Shown: positions 52,386 through 62,765 of the stretch, one piece after another | Numbering within the stretch: the first letter of the stretch is position 1 | Layout: each line of letters starts with the position of its first letter | DNA from: Symbiodinium microadriaticum | Taxonomy: Eukaryota; Sar; Dinophyceae; Suessiales; Symbiodiniaceae | Assembly: GCA_001939145.1 (NCBI GenBank) | Contig: LSRX01000133.1 | Coordinates: 842,646-906,645, forward strand | Direction of reading: 5' to 3' | DNA length: 64,000 nt | The notes under the pieces: generated by a model | Databases searched by the model: none | What the model was told of the DNA's origin: nothing | What the model saw: only the letters and a program-made list of their open reading frames with translations | Made by a program: the position numbers and the translations under genes

Positions 52386-52823
52386 CCCTCATAGTTACCT
52401 ATACTACTTTGGGGATTCCTTCTTATAAAAACTTAGAGCATACTGAGGCCCCTATATCAGGGCTTAGGGTTTCATGAAGATCCAGAAAGATGGACTCGTT
52501 TTTAGTTGAGCGATAAGCCGAGTGGAGTTGTATCCGCTGACTCCTTCATGTGCATGTATACAGCTACATATCTGTCCGAATCTATGTGTTTGCTGACGAA
52601 AATACTAACATGCGAACAAGCCGAACCTAAGGAACGTGCCTCAACTACACAACCAAAGCCATGAGCGCCAAACTTAAGCCCAAAGCCCCATCCTGGACCA
52701 GGGAACCTTACCTACAAAACCCTGCCTCCTCAACAGAACCCTAGACGCCGAGAACTTGCTGCAAGCTGCAAAAATAACAGTTTAGGCTGCCTCAACCGCG
52801 TGCAATAATCACGCGGCCTGATA

Positions 52824-52925
52824 TGGGTAGTTCTCCAAATTAGGGTCCCTGTTAGGGTCCTTTTAACACGGGTGCCGTACTATATTGGGGACCTAAAATC
52901 GGACCCTAATTTAGAGAACTACCCA
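52824..52925. mobile_element. Family 2 inverted-repeat element
   Basis: TGGGTAGTTCTCCAAATTAGGG mirrors CCCTAATTTAGAGAACTACCCA; core TTTAACACGGGTGCCGTAC. Confidence 0.84.
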
Positions 52926-53530
52926 CATGGGCCAAGGCCCACAGGCTGTAAGTGTAGGTGAGTCTTTCGACTCAAGTCCAACAGGCCTCGTCTTCACGTT
53001 CATCACCATCGGCATCATATCATCGTTCGGGGCTTCAGTGGAGGGGGTTGGTACTGCGAAGCCAGTTTGCAAGAGGAGCCCGAAAGATAGAATGGGGTTG
53101 CAGGGTTTATCGGGCTTTAGACATACTAGGAAACCTCAAGGAATAGAATCCATAAGCCCCGACAACGCTCTGTTCAGCCACGCGGACGAGGGACAAGGGC
53201 TTGAATGTATCTCTCTACCAAGACAAGATGAGGGGGCCCACAGGAAGACTTATTCCGACCCGGACTAAAATCCGACGCTCAAAACGCACCCGCAGACCCC
53301 GAACATTGAGCCCTCAACCTCGACATATCGTACCTCAAACGAGGAAGTCCCAAAATCTTGTCAAACCGCCTATAGAAACCCTTATCAAAACCACCAAAGA
53401 ACCTGTATGGATCCCGCCCCCCCCTCCCCCCGCTCTCCCCTCCTCCCCTTCCCTCCCCTTCCCTCCCCCCAAACAAAAAAAAAACGAAAGAACCCGAAAC
53501 AAAAGAGCCCAGGAGCTGGTTTGGATTCAC

Positions 53531-53568
53531 ATTCTCCTGCGGGCAGCTGGCGATCCCCGGGTTGGAGC
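53531..53568 (-). CDS. Exon, Sushi interior segment
   Basis: AGGAAG|GC then SNPGIASCPQEN, donor AAT|GTGAAT. A single cysteine between types A and B matches the third Cys expected in a Sushi-like fold. A TTTAGGG-like stretch lies immediately to the right (53.6 kb). Confidence 0.58.
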
Positions 53569-54279
53569 CTTCCTCGTCAGTCTTTAAGCTGTAGAGTTTT
53601 GGGCTCTGGGCTTATGGCTTAGGGTTCAGGGTTGAGGGTTTCTGATGAGGGTTTCTGATTAGGGTTTAGAGCTCAAGTGCTTTACCATGAACCCAAAAGC
53701 CCAACCTCCGACACTGCGCGCACGTTCAGCTCTTTACGAACGTCCTAAGGGCCTCAGGGTGTAGCATGATATCATATCCACATACTTTATAGGCAGTATA
53801 ACACAACATCGTATAACATGATATCGATTAGTATAACATCAGAAATATAATACAGCCTAGTCTAGTATAATCTCACACCATATAATGCATTGCAGCTTAG
53901 TACACTCTATAGTATACTTTATTAAAAAAATACAGCTTAGTATCAGATGATATGTTTATTTATATAGCTTATATGATGAACAATGTAATATCAAATGTAG
54001 GATTAGGACTTCGGCTCTCTTGTTGAAACTCGCTCTGAAGGTTCATGAACAGGCTTTCGTGCATTCTCCGGTCGGGCCCAAACGGATTTGGGGTTTAGGG
54101 TTTAGGGCTTAGGGCCTCAGGGTATTTCATATGGGTCCTACAACACCGTAGCCCGTAGAATCTCAGAACGCTCCAAACATGGCGATGATCGTGAAATCCC
54201 TAGGGAACACGCAACAGGGATCAGAAGAATAATATGAATGAGCGAAACATGGAATCTCAGAAGCATACATGCACCATCA

Positions 54280-54450
54280 TCAACATCATCATCATCGTCG
54301 TCATCATCATCGTCATCATCGCAATCGTCATCACCATTATCATCAGCATCACCGCTATGATCATCCGCAGGAGCAGCTGCTTCATCTTCCTTCATCTTCA
54401 TCAAGAACACCATCGCCGTGATCATCATGATCATCATCATGGTTCTCATC
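54280..54450. repeat. (CAT)n-rich tract
   Basis: CATCATCATCGTCGTCATC and ATGATCATCATCATG. The Asp/Met- or Ile-rich frames here are compositional. Confidence 0.85.
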
Positions 54451-54612
54451 ACAATAGAAGCAACTAACATCAGCAACAACAGCACACGACAAATCATAAC
54501 AGTAACAGTTACAATGACAATGACCACAGAAGCAAAAAACCATTTACAAAAGACTCGTTGCAAGATGTCCAGTCAAGTCATGTCAGCCACCCGGCCGAGG
54601 CACCACCGGCAC

Positions 54613-54659
54613 ATACGGAGGGTTGCAGTTGATGTTGCAGGACTCGCCGCTGCCAACTC
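54613..54659 (-). CDS. Exon, type A
   Basis: Reads GESCNINCNPPY after TTCGAG|GA or GGCAG|C; donor TAT|GTGCCG is at the same motif position (after PPY) as in the exon at 63.5 kb. Begins the second cycle. Confidence 0.74.
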
Positions 54660-54963
54660 CTCGAAAGAAAAGGAAGCACACCCGGACCCTGAAATCCTTC
54701 TACAAGCTTTACAACTTTACGAACCTTTATCAGCGCAGCTAAACCCGACAAACTTGTATCAACCCATTCGAACCCTAAGCCACACAACTGTTAAGGCTTC
54801 GGGTCGGTCCGAGTTGGTCCTAAGCAAGAATGAGTTATTCAGCTTTGATTGGTTACGGGTTTGGCGTGGCTTGGCCCGCTTGGTCCTCTGTAGCTTTTGA
54901 AACCAGGACCTACGTGTTGACGGGAAGCAGGCTTGCGTTGCTTGCGTTGCTGTCGTTGTCACT

Positions 54964-54965
<2 letters not shown>

Positions 54966-55021
<56 letters not shown>

Positions 55022-55262
55022 TTGCTGTTGCTGCTGCTGTTGCAGGTTGCTGTTGCTGTGGTTTTTGTTGTGGCTGCTGTTGCTCTTGTAGTTGTAGTAA
55101 TAAAATTGTAGAGCACCCGGCCTAAAGGCTGTCATGTGACAACGGTAGTGGTAATGGCAGTAGTTGTAGCAATCATAGTGGCAATAGTGGTAGTAGCAGG
55201 TGGTCGTAGTAGTAGCAGCAGCAGCAGTAGAAGTAGAAGTAGAAGTAGAAGTAGAAGTAGAA

Positions 55263-55302
<40 letters not shown>

Positions 55303-55620
55303 CAGCAGTCGCAGCAGCAGCAGCAGCGGTAGTACTACTAGCAGCAGCTGCTGCCGTCGTTGTTGCGTTGTAGCAGCATCAGCATCAGCAGCAGCTGCAG
55401 CATTATTATTGTTGTTGCTGTTTTTGTTAAGGAGTTGCCTTGCTGGTGCTGGTGCTGCTGCTTCTGCTGCTTCTGCTGCTGCTGCTGCTGCTGGGGCTGT
55501 GCCGGTGTCGGTGCTGGTGTTGCGCTGCTGCTGGTGCTAGTGCTGACGCTGGCGCTAGTGCTGGTGCTGCTGTTGATCCTGTTGCTGTTGTTGCTGTTGT
55601 TGCTGTTGTTGTAGGACAGC
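54966..55620. repeat. Long trinucleotide-repeat region (CTG/TTG/AGT/AGC)
   Basis: CTG and TTG runs to 55080, GTA/AGT/AGAAGT runs 55200-55330, then GCTGCTGGTG variants to 55620. All three frames on both strands are open for long stretches; none is a gene. Confidence 0.93.
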
Positions 55621-56029
55621 AGCGACCGTACCTGTGCGAAAGCCACATGTCGGTAAACAAGCATCAGAAGGACAAACGAAACACAGCAACGCAAAACCAG
55701 AAGAACCACGATGCAACCCAAGTCGCCAGTGCACTCCGAGAAATCGTACTCACAGTTATCCAGCTCCTCGCCGCGGGTCAAGACACGACGAGCTTCGGGC
55801 CGATGAAGGGCCAACAGCCCAGGGACTTCAGGTCTTTGGTATGTAGGCTTTTGGGTTTAAGGTTCAGGCTTTGGGGATTCTGAGCCTTCAGGGGTGGAGG
55901 GAGTAGGGGTTTGGGGGCCAATAGCTTGGTGGTTCTGGGGTAGATAATAGCAGCAGCAATGGTGCCAATCAGCCAACAAGAATACCAGTGCTACTGGTGA
56001 TCAATACTGTGATCCATGGTTACCAATGC

Positions 56030-56240
56030 CAATAAGTCCAATATGGGCAATAGCAGCATGAATAGCAACCTAGCAGTACTAGTAGCAGCAGTAGTAGTAG
56101 TAGTAGTAGTAGCAGCAGCAGCAGCAGCAGCAGCAGTAGAAGTAGTGCTACTAGTAGCAGCAGCAGTGGTAATCTAATTGTAACAGTCGGAATAATAACA
56201 ATCATACTAGTAATGACAATAGTAGTGATAATGCCCAAGG
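56030..56240. repeat. (AGT)n/(AGC)n microsatellite
   Basis: AGTAGTAGCAGCAGC runs with degenerate AAT/GTA flanks. Confidence 0.92.
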
Positions 56241-56276
56241 GCAAGAACAATCGAATCTCCCAAGCCGCGGTGGGAC

Positions 56277-56349
56277 AGATCCGGGGACCCAGCCAGCGGC
56301 TGGCAGCCCTGGATTTTGGCGCAGCCCCAGAGCTGCGGCCGTGTGAAGC
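56277..56349 (-). CDS. Exon, type F-like (two-Cys)
   Basis: Acceptor GGCCAG|GC, then a frame containing LWGCAKIQGCQPLAGSPD; donor GATCT|GTCCCA. Cysteine spacing C-xxxxx-C resembles GCQKIEPC in the exon at 44.3 kb. It ends the first A-to-F cycle; the next exon in transcript order is a fresh type A. Confidence 0.66.
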
Positions 56350-56867
56350 CTGGCCAAATCAAAGTCAAAAGCCCCAACTCTAAGCTTTACAGAGCCCCAA
56401 AAATCAAAAGCCCAGGGATGTTGACCGTCTTTCTGCTGGAAGGTTTGGCTTCCTTTGTTTTGAGTTTTGGGCTTTGGGGTTTTCACTATGACTAAAACCT
56501 GGAAGACAAATATCCAAACAGATAGACATACGGACAAGACTATAGAGAGAGAGAGAGACAGCGACGTATAGACAACCCTCGAGACCCCAAGCACAAGACA
56601 CGCCAAGCAAATCCGCAACCCCAAACTTGATCCTAAATCGACCCCGTAATCTCCCCTAACCCGAAACCCTAATCGACGTTACAGCCCAAACTTTGAAGTC
56701 CTCTCTATCATCCCATGACCCGCGTCGCAGCAAGCCCGACGGGACTGATTGACCCGTGGGCTTTCTTGTGTCTGGGGCTTGGCCTTTCAGTACTTGTTCC
56801 ATAACCCTACACCCTAACGGTTGAAGGTGTTCACCCTGGGTGGCCATACCCTTCCAGCGAAGCTCAC

Positions 56868-56910
56868 GCAGACTGTTTTCCATGGCTGGGCGCAGGGCGA
56901 AGCTCACCAT
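56868..56910 (-). CDS. Probable exon between E and F
   Basis: ACGTGCAG|ATG and CTGC|GTGAGC delimit 43 nt reading MVSFALRPAMENSL. Splice signals are good, but there is no cysteine and no counterpart in other cycles, so this is less certain than its neighbours. Confidence 0.42.
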
Positions 56911-57136
56911 CTGCACGTACGCAGACAAGGACAAACGAACCTACTTGCTACTGTACAGCTTTACAATTGTAGGTTACAGTTCAAATGGCTCAAGAGGCTT
57001 TCCCACGCAGCCTCCCCCTAAGCCAAAGGATACAAGAAACACACATGTACAGGCCTGCCTGAAGGAAACTATACCAGCAGACTACACACCTGCCTAGCCT
57101 TGATACCTGGGCATGCAGTGAGAAGTATTTCAACAC

Positions 57137-57210
57137 TAACCCTAAACCCTAAACCCTAACCCTAAACCCTAAACGGAATCAACCCTAAACCCTAAACCCT
57201 AAACGGAATT
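57137..57210 (-). repeat. CCCTAAA array, duplicated block
   Basis: CCCTAAACGGAAT occurs twice after CCCTAAACCCTAAA. Confidence 0.92.
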
Positions 57211-57315
57211 CAGACATCTAAGGCAGTGGGCCTCCGAAGTCTTCTGCACCCGTGACCTGAGCCTGAAGCCCGGAACCTCAAATCCCACACCCCCTGCTTG
57301 CCAATTATGGGGCCT

Positions 57316-57429
57316 TACTGGGAGGTTCATGGGTAGTTAGAAGTGGGGTTATAAGTCCCCTAATATGGCTTATAAGTATAGTTACCCTACTTATAAGCCC
57401 ATTTATAACTACCCATGAACCTCCAAGTA
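57316..57429. mobile_element. Family 1 hairpin element
   Basis: TACTGGGAGGTTCATGGGTA opposed by CTACCCATGAACCTCCAAGT. TAAGTCCCCTAATATGGC in the core is shared with the copy at 41.5 kb. Confidence 0.86.
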
Positions 57430-57512
57430 GTGCTTCGACTGCCACTTTTCAGTATGATGAGGAAACCTCAGGAGCAGTATGACTAAGTACTCAGGCCTCT
57501 ATACCCCCCGCA

Positions 57513-57561
57513 AGCTTCCGCCAGGGTGACAAGTCCTCGTGCTGTTGCAGGCCTTGACCGC
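57513..57561 (-). CDS. Exon, type E (two-Cys)
   Basis: Acceptor GGGCAG|GCG then AVKACNSTRTCHPGGS; possible GC donor AGCTT|GCGGGG. The V-x-x-C-xxxx-x-C spacing parallels VHVACVLDDSC at 45.7 kb and VEVDCFLGTSC at 50.3 kb. Its place after the type D exon supports the call. Confidence 0.65.
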
Positions 57562-58515
57562 CTGCCCAGACAACTGAGCTTCCACCGACCGTTACACAAT
57601 TCACTATATACGTGGCATACGGCTGTTTTAATGGGTGCCCTCTCATAAGCATCCTCTCATGGGGACCCGAAAAAGAGTCACATACTCTGGCCTTAAGTTC
57701 GCAGACCCTCCTCCACGTACACCATTTCCAGCTCCCTGGAAACCTCTAGCAATAAATCCTTCCCTTCCAAAAGCAATAGTTGAAGAGAGGTTTTCTTATC
57801 AGGACGATGAACCTGAGTCTAGTGATTCAGGTCAAAGCCTGTAAGGATGATTCGTGGGGATAATATCTGGGATTCTGATTCCGGAGGTGTCTACATTCCT
57901 AGCAACAAGGTGTCGAAGTCAGGTCCTTTCTCACTGGAGACCTTCACCCTACAACCCGAACGATGAATCCTAAACCCTAAGCCCCTAAACCCTAAAACCC
58001 TAAACCCTAAAACCCTAAACCAGAAACCCTAAACCCTAAGATTTTTAGGCCCTAACGTTGACTTCTATACGTGTCCACAAAGGGTATGATGTTGGGGGTT
58101 GGGGCTATCCATGAATCCAGACGGCCGGTGACCCTGAAACCCCAAAGACACACAGAAAGAAAATCCCAATCCCCCACGTAAAACCTTCTCAAAACCCAAA
58201 ACACTAAACCTGAAAACCCTAATGTAACCTTCAAGACCTAGAGCCCTCATCCTCAAAGCCCGAAAAAAGCATGAAAAAAGCACGAAAACCTTGAAGAACG
58301 GAGGTTCCTCAATGACCCCAACCTTCAATGCACCCTAAAACCCGTTGGCGTCCAGCGGGTTTCCGTATATAAGTTAGCAGGCTATAGCGCGGCAGTAGCT
58401 CCTGAAAAATCCGAACGAAAGCCTAAACCTGAACCCTAAACCAAAAGCACAAACCTTAAACCTAAACCCCGAAACCCCGGTCCCAAAAGGGTTGAATATT
58501 CCTGGGGGCTGCTGC

Positions 58516-58550
58516 CTTCCCTCGGAAGCCGGGGGCGCAGTGCCAGCCTT
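58516..58550 (-). CDS. Exon, type D (W-x-CAPG)
   Basis: Acceptor CTCAAG|AA then GWHCAPGFRGK; GC-type donor at AAG|GCAGCA. Matches NWMCAPGYAGTV at 21.2 kb and FVCAPG at 11.8 kb. It directly follows the type C exon in transcript order, as in the other cycles, and lies in the CCCTAAA / TTTAGGG bracket (58.43-58.48 and 58.58 kb). Confidence 0.7.
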
Positions 58551-58579
58551 CTTGAGACCTGCCAAGCAGACTCTGAGCG

Positions 58580-58885
58580 GCTTAGGGCCTTAGGGCTTTA
58601 GGGTTTTAGGGTTCGGCTTGAGGGTTTGAGGGCTTTAGTGTTTTAAGGTTTAGGGTTTAGGGTTTAATGCGTTAGGGCTGTATGGTTTGACGGTTACGGG
58701 GAAGCTTTTAGGAGTTGGAGGGTTGGGGCTTTAAGGTTTTGCTAGAGCTTTAAGGCTTTCGGGCATAGAGTTTGCGGCTTTAGGGTTCCAGAGTTTAGGG
58801 CTTAGGGTTTCTGAGCTTAGGGTTTAGGGCTTCTGAGTTTAGGGTTTAGGGTTTAGGGTTTCAGAGTTTAGGGTTTAGGGTTGAA
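58580..58885 (+). repeat. TTTAGGG array, long and degenerate
   Basis: Runs of TTTAGGG with GCTTTAGGG, TTTCTGAGC and TTTAAGG variants over 300 bp. The 59.0-59.3 kb sequence beyond it shows no feature. Confidence 0.88.
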
Positions 58886-59936
58886 AGCGACTTTGCTGGT
58901 CGGTCATTGAAGGTTTCTCGAAGCGTCTTGCTCAGGCTCCTTGTATTTTCTCCAAGGGTTGGTAAAGGGCTCTCTTAAGGGTTCTTAGAGGCTTTGCTAC
59001 AGGTCTATGGGTCTTTGTACAGTTCTCTGTCATCTGTATAAGATGTTCAAGATTTTCCAGAAGGTTTACTACGGGCTTAAGATCATAGGGTGCTTGAACT
59101 AGGACCTTACCAGGGCGTTATGGGGGGTTACCTACATGGTTGCCAGAGAGCTCAAGCTGCCCCATGCAGAACGAATATGCCTTAAGTCACAAGCAAAACT
59201 CCTGCATACAGTAATGTAACGCCTATTCGTTACATTCGGGGCGTAGTGGGCTCTTTGAGCGCGTGACTGTCCTGAGGTAGCTCAGAGGCTTGGTTTGACG
59301 CTCTCTTTGGGTCAAGGGGTTTAGATGAATGGATTTAGGGGTTTAGGGTTTAGGGTTTATGGGTTTAGGGTTTAGGGTGAAGGGTTTAGGGTTGAGGGTT
59401 TGGCGCGATTGGCATTCCAGGTGCACTGCCAGTGCTCGCAGCTTTGTCATGTTGAACCAAACCCTGAGCCCTGCGGCTCTGCCCTGCCCGGGAGACCTTA
59501 TGCCTCTAGCTTTCCTACACCTGCAAGCCCGAGGCCCTGAACGCCTCGACCCTAAATGCCAGGCTCTGACCCCATATCCTGAAACACCTGAAACTGGACC
59601 ACCTGGACCGTACTGATAAGCTTGGGTTGGAATTCCATGCTTGTCGCTGCATTCTGGACTTCAACATGTTCAATCTTTGGCCAAAAAACAAAAAATCTAC
59701 AAAAAAACAGATGGAATTGCCCGAAATCCTGGATCCTAAACCCTAAATTGCAATCCACCTACAACGGTCAAGGAGTCAACAGTCAGTCAACGTACCCAAA
59801 CAGTCCTTCATCCGTACGGCGGAAACTCTAAACCACCCCGAAGCCCTAGACTGTGAATCCTAACCCAAACCTTGAATTCCAAGCCCTGTATCCTAGAGTC
59901 CTAGAGTCCCAAAACCCCGGGCCCTGGCTGGCAAAC

Positions 59937-59995
59937 CAGCCGGGGCCACTTCAGATATCCCTCCGGGACGGGGTCTGGATCTGGGCACTGGCAAT
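59937..59995 (-). CDS. Exon, type C (CPDP...PxGY)
   Basis: Reads CQCPDPDPVPEGYLKWPR after acceptor CGCCAG|A; donor GGCTG|GTTTGC. The CPDP-x-PxPxGY signature also occurs at 47.2 kb (CPDPLPIPIGYVPRL), 30.0 kb (CFCPDPFITPEGY) and 1.5 kb (DCIDPSPMPEG). One of the most recognisable recurring pieces of the gene. Confidence 0.75.
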
Positions 59996-60566
59996 CTGGC
60001 GTCCTGGCAGGTGATGGAGTCGTATTTTGGGTACGTCGTAGTATGACAAAATGGGGCCCTGCATCCTAAGTCTCACTACTTGGTACACCCGTAGCCCTTG
60101 ACTCGGGACTGTGAGGAGCTAGTACTACAAATTATTCACACCTTTATATCACAAGGCTGTCGTCGGATTCGTTTTAATTGCAATGGTCGATTAGAGCTTT
60201 AGGGTTTAGGGAACAGTGGGTAGTAGGGTCTAAATATTGCAGCTGGTTTGTCGATCCTGGAATTCAAGGGCTACATCACTGGAAGTCGACTCTCCCCACG
60301 GCCTAACTTTCCATTACATCCACCCTGAGGCCCGCGAAAACAAGACCCCCTTGGGCTAGCCTGAAGCCGGTAAATCCGTAAAGCAGTAGGTTATGGCCTC
60401 TTGATATTCCCTCAAAATCGTTGGTAATTGGAGCCACTGGAGGGGTGTAGGCCAAAAATTGAATCCTGAAGCCCAGAAGCTTTTGCGCCTTTGTTCTTAC
60501 ATGTGCGTGTGTGTGTGTGTGTGTGCTGCAATACCGTTATTTTGGGCGGCCCTATGCAAAGCTCAC

Positions 60567-60623
60567 TCGCGTCCCTTAACTCACTGCCTGTGGGGTCTGC
60601 GAGGCCGAAATCGGCGCACTGCT
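60567..60623 (-). CDS. Exon, single-Cys segment between B and C
   Basis: Acceptor GGGCAG|A and a strong donor GCGA|GTGAGC bound 57 nt reading CADFGLADPTGSELRDA. Base composition is much richer in GC than the flanking AT and CA repeats. The cysteine near the start may supply the terminal Cys of the Sushi-like unit begun in the exon at 61.2 kb. Confidence 0.55.
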
Positions 60624-60842
60624 CTGCCCAGTGTGCTCTATGCCGGCATGGCCGACTTTACAGTTCCGCCCTTGTAAACAAACGCATTCGTAAAAACACC
60701 ATGGCCTTTCAAGGTTGCTCGGGGTTGCTGCTGCAATACCGTACGGAACATATACCTGCATGGATACACGTGGATATTTCGTAGATGTATGTATGCAAAC
60801 CACAAAGACAAAAACAGGCATACGAGGGGGCTTGTGAATTAT

Positions 60843-60914
60843 GTGTGTGTGTATGTATGGATATATATATATATACATACATACATATACATACATATAC
60901 ATATATATATACAC

Positions 60915-60946
<32 letters not shown>

Positions 60947-60985
60947 GCATATACATACATGCGTGTGTGTGTGTGTGTCTATACT
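60843..60985. repeat. (TG)n/(CATA)n microsatellite
   Basis: TATGTGTGTGTATG, CATACATATACATA and GTGTGTGTGTGTGTC; forms a loose palindrome. Confidence 0.94.
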
Positions 60986-61186
60986 CTAGACATATATTAT
61001 ACTTTTGACTCTTTGTACATAATTTGTTCGTGTGCATGTACCTGCAGGTAACCGAAAGCCATCCCCAAACTTGACTCCGCAACTTCACCCTGAAGCATAG
61101 ACCCCAAACCCTTAAAAAAAAAACAAAGAATGCAAAAAAAAATAACTAGCTATAATAAAGATGTGCAGGCCCACAAGAAGCGTCAC

Positions 61187-61228
61187 TGGGAGGCCCACGT
61201 CCAGTTCAGCGGCTGAACCTCGACGTTC
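61187..61228 (-). CDS. Exon, probable type B (Trp-rich Sushi end)
   Basis: Acceptor GCCCAG|G and donor CCCA|GTGACG frame a 42-nt exon reading NVEVQPLNWTWAS. The W-x-W resembles TWTLPEC at 52.2 kb, although the final cysteine of type B is missing here or lies on the next exon. Confidence 0.5.
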
Positions 61229-61284
61229 CTGGGCCGTGCGTGAAGGCTCCGGGATGAGATTCCAGACTCTTGATGGGCAAATGT

Positions 61285-61370
61285 AGAGCCTTAACGATTA
61301 GAATAGGGTTTTGGGGCCCAATCTACTATAATTATAATAAGGAGCCCTCAAAATAGTATTGGTAATTCTG
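61285..61370. mobile_element. Family 3 inverted-repeat element
   Basis: TTAACGATTAGAATAGGG at the left; GGAGCCCTCAAAATAGTATT then GGTAATT at the right; CTATAATTATAATAAGG core. Confidence 0.72.
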
Positions 61371-61539
61371 GAGGCGCAAGAGGGAAACCATATCATTTAC
61401 CGCCGATCCCCATTCTGGCAACCTTAAAATGCATTCCCGAACAAGAGCCCAGGATTTGAGTGTTACGATCTAGGACTTTTGGGACCTCTTCGGATGCGTA
61501 AACTGTGGGGCTTCAGCTTTGAGGTGGATTTGGGGTGCG

Positions 61540-61770
61540 CGGTTTAGGGTTTAGGGTTTAGGGTTTTAGGTTTAGGGTTTTGGGTTTTGGGTTTAGGCAT
61601 TGCCTTTTTTTGCTGTGTGTTTTAGGCTGCAAGGTGCAAGGCTGAAAGGGCTCAGGTCCGAAACTCAAAGCCTCCAAAGCCATGAAGCCTAACCACGAAA
61701 CCCCGAGACCGTAAAGCTTATAGTGTTTAGGGGTTTAGGGTTTAGGGTTTAGGGCTTAGGGCTTAGGGCC
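61540..61770 (+). repeat. Two TTTAGGG arrays
   Basis: 61540-61600 and 61725-61770, with a GC-balanced spacer lacking recognisable motifs. Confidence 0.88.
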
Positions 61771-62026
61771 TACACTGCTTACACTCTCGAAACCCTCAAG
61801 ATCCATGTGAATGCCAGGTCTTCGGCGAGGGCTTCAGGGGCTTCTGAGGGGTGACCAGGCAAATCATCGGCAAACCTCTGAAGCGCTCTGACAGGAATCG
61901 ATCCGAGTTGCTGAACCCTGGCCTAGACCTCAAAACCCTCCGAAACCCCGCCTCAACCCTGAACCCTCAACCCCTAGACCCTTTAAGTCGAACCACGGAA
62001 CCCTCGAAAAACCCTTTGAAACCAAC

Positions 62027-62093
62027 TCCACGGCTGCCATGCTTCGATCCGGAGCAAGTTGCCGGCGTCGGTAGCCCCACCTTGAGAAAGGGT
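62027..62093 (-). CDS. Exon, probably between types A and B
   Basis: Open minus-strand frame after CCCCAG or TCAAG gives GGATDAGNLLRIEAWQPW. Donor candidate GTGGA|GTTGGT. The island sits between a CCCTAAA-type stretch (61.93-61.99 kb) and a TTTAGGG-type stretch (62.10 kb), the usual exon setting. No cysteine is present, so the module assignment rests on position only. Confidence 0.45.
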
Positions 62094-62589
62094 CTGGGGA
62101 TAAGGCTTAGGGTTTAGGGTTTATTCAGGTTTTGGGGTTCGGGGATTTTGGGGATTTGGGTTTACTTGCGCTTATGCTCAGAGTTCAGGGTTAGGTTGTA
62201 GTGGTGTGGGTGGGATTTGAAGCTGTTGGAGTATCTACCATCTATGGCGTCAGGGCCCCTTGTTCTCCGAGGCTCTCTTTAATGCATTAAGCTCTTCGGG
62301 GCTTCGGTCAGTCTGATTGACGGTACACTCCTGAAACTAACTGGGTTCTTGTGAGGGAGCTTACTTCAAGTTAGCCTGACAAGGATCCAATACTTAAAGT
62401 ACGTTTCCTAACAACTAAATCCTAAACCCCAAACCCTAAAGTACATTCCCTAACAAGAACCCCCTAAACCCTAAACCCAAACCCGAAAGTGCATTCCCTA
62501 ACAAGAGCCCAGTTAAGGGGGTGGTGGTGCTTGCTGGGTCGATTCGAACCAACACCCCGATCTCTTGGAGCTTCCAAACCACAATGGTT

Positions 62590-62765
62590 TCAGGTTCAGG
62601 GGTTTAGTGGTTTGGGTTTAGGGGTTTAGGGTCTAGGGGTTTTGGGGCTTAGGGTCTCTTGGGTTCAGGGGTTTAGGGGTTTAGGGGTTTAGGAGTTTAC
62701 GGGCTTGCGGGCTTAGAGGTGTAGGGGTGTAGAGGTTTAGGGATGTAGGGGTTCAGGTTTTAGGG
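62590..62765 (+). repeat. TTTAGGG array, degenerate
   Basis: TTTAGGGG with TGTAGGGG and TTGCGGG variants. The island on its left (62.5-62.58 kb) contains GGTTCGAATC on the minus strand. Confidence 0.86.

Noticed and set aside
54418..54900. 160-codon plus-strand frame
   Set aside because: Starts in a CAT-repeat tract and crosses the well-supported type A exon on the minus strand.
57635..57844. 69-codon plus-strand frame with an acidic C-terminus (VEERFSYQDDEPESSDSG)
   Set aside because: Non-repetitive and could be a small gene, but there is no upstream signal, homologue or codon pattern to support it, and it lies inside an intron of the minus-strand gene.
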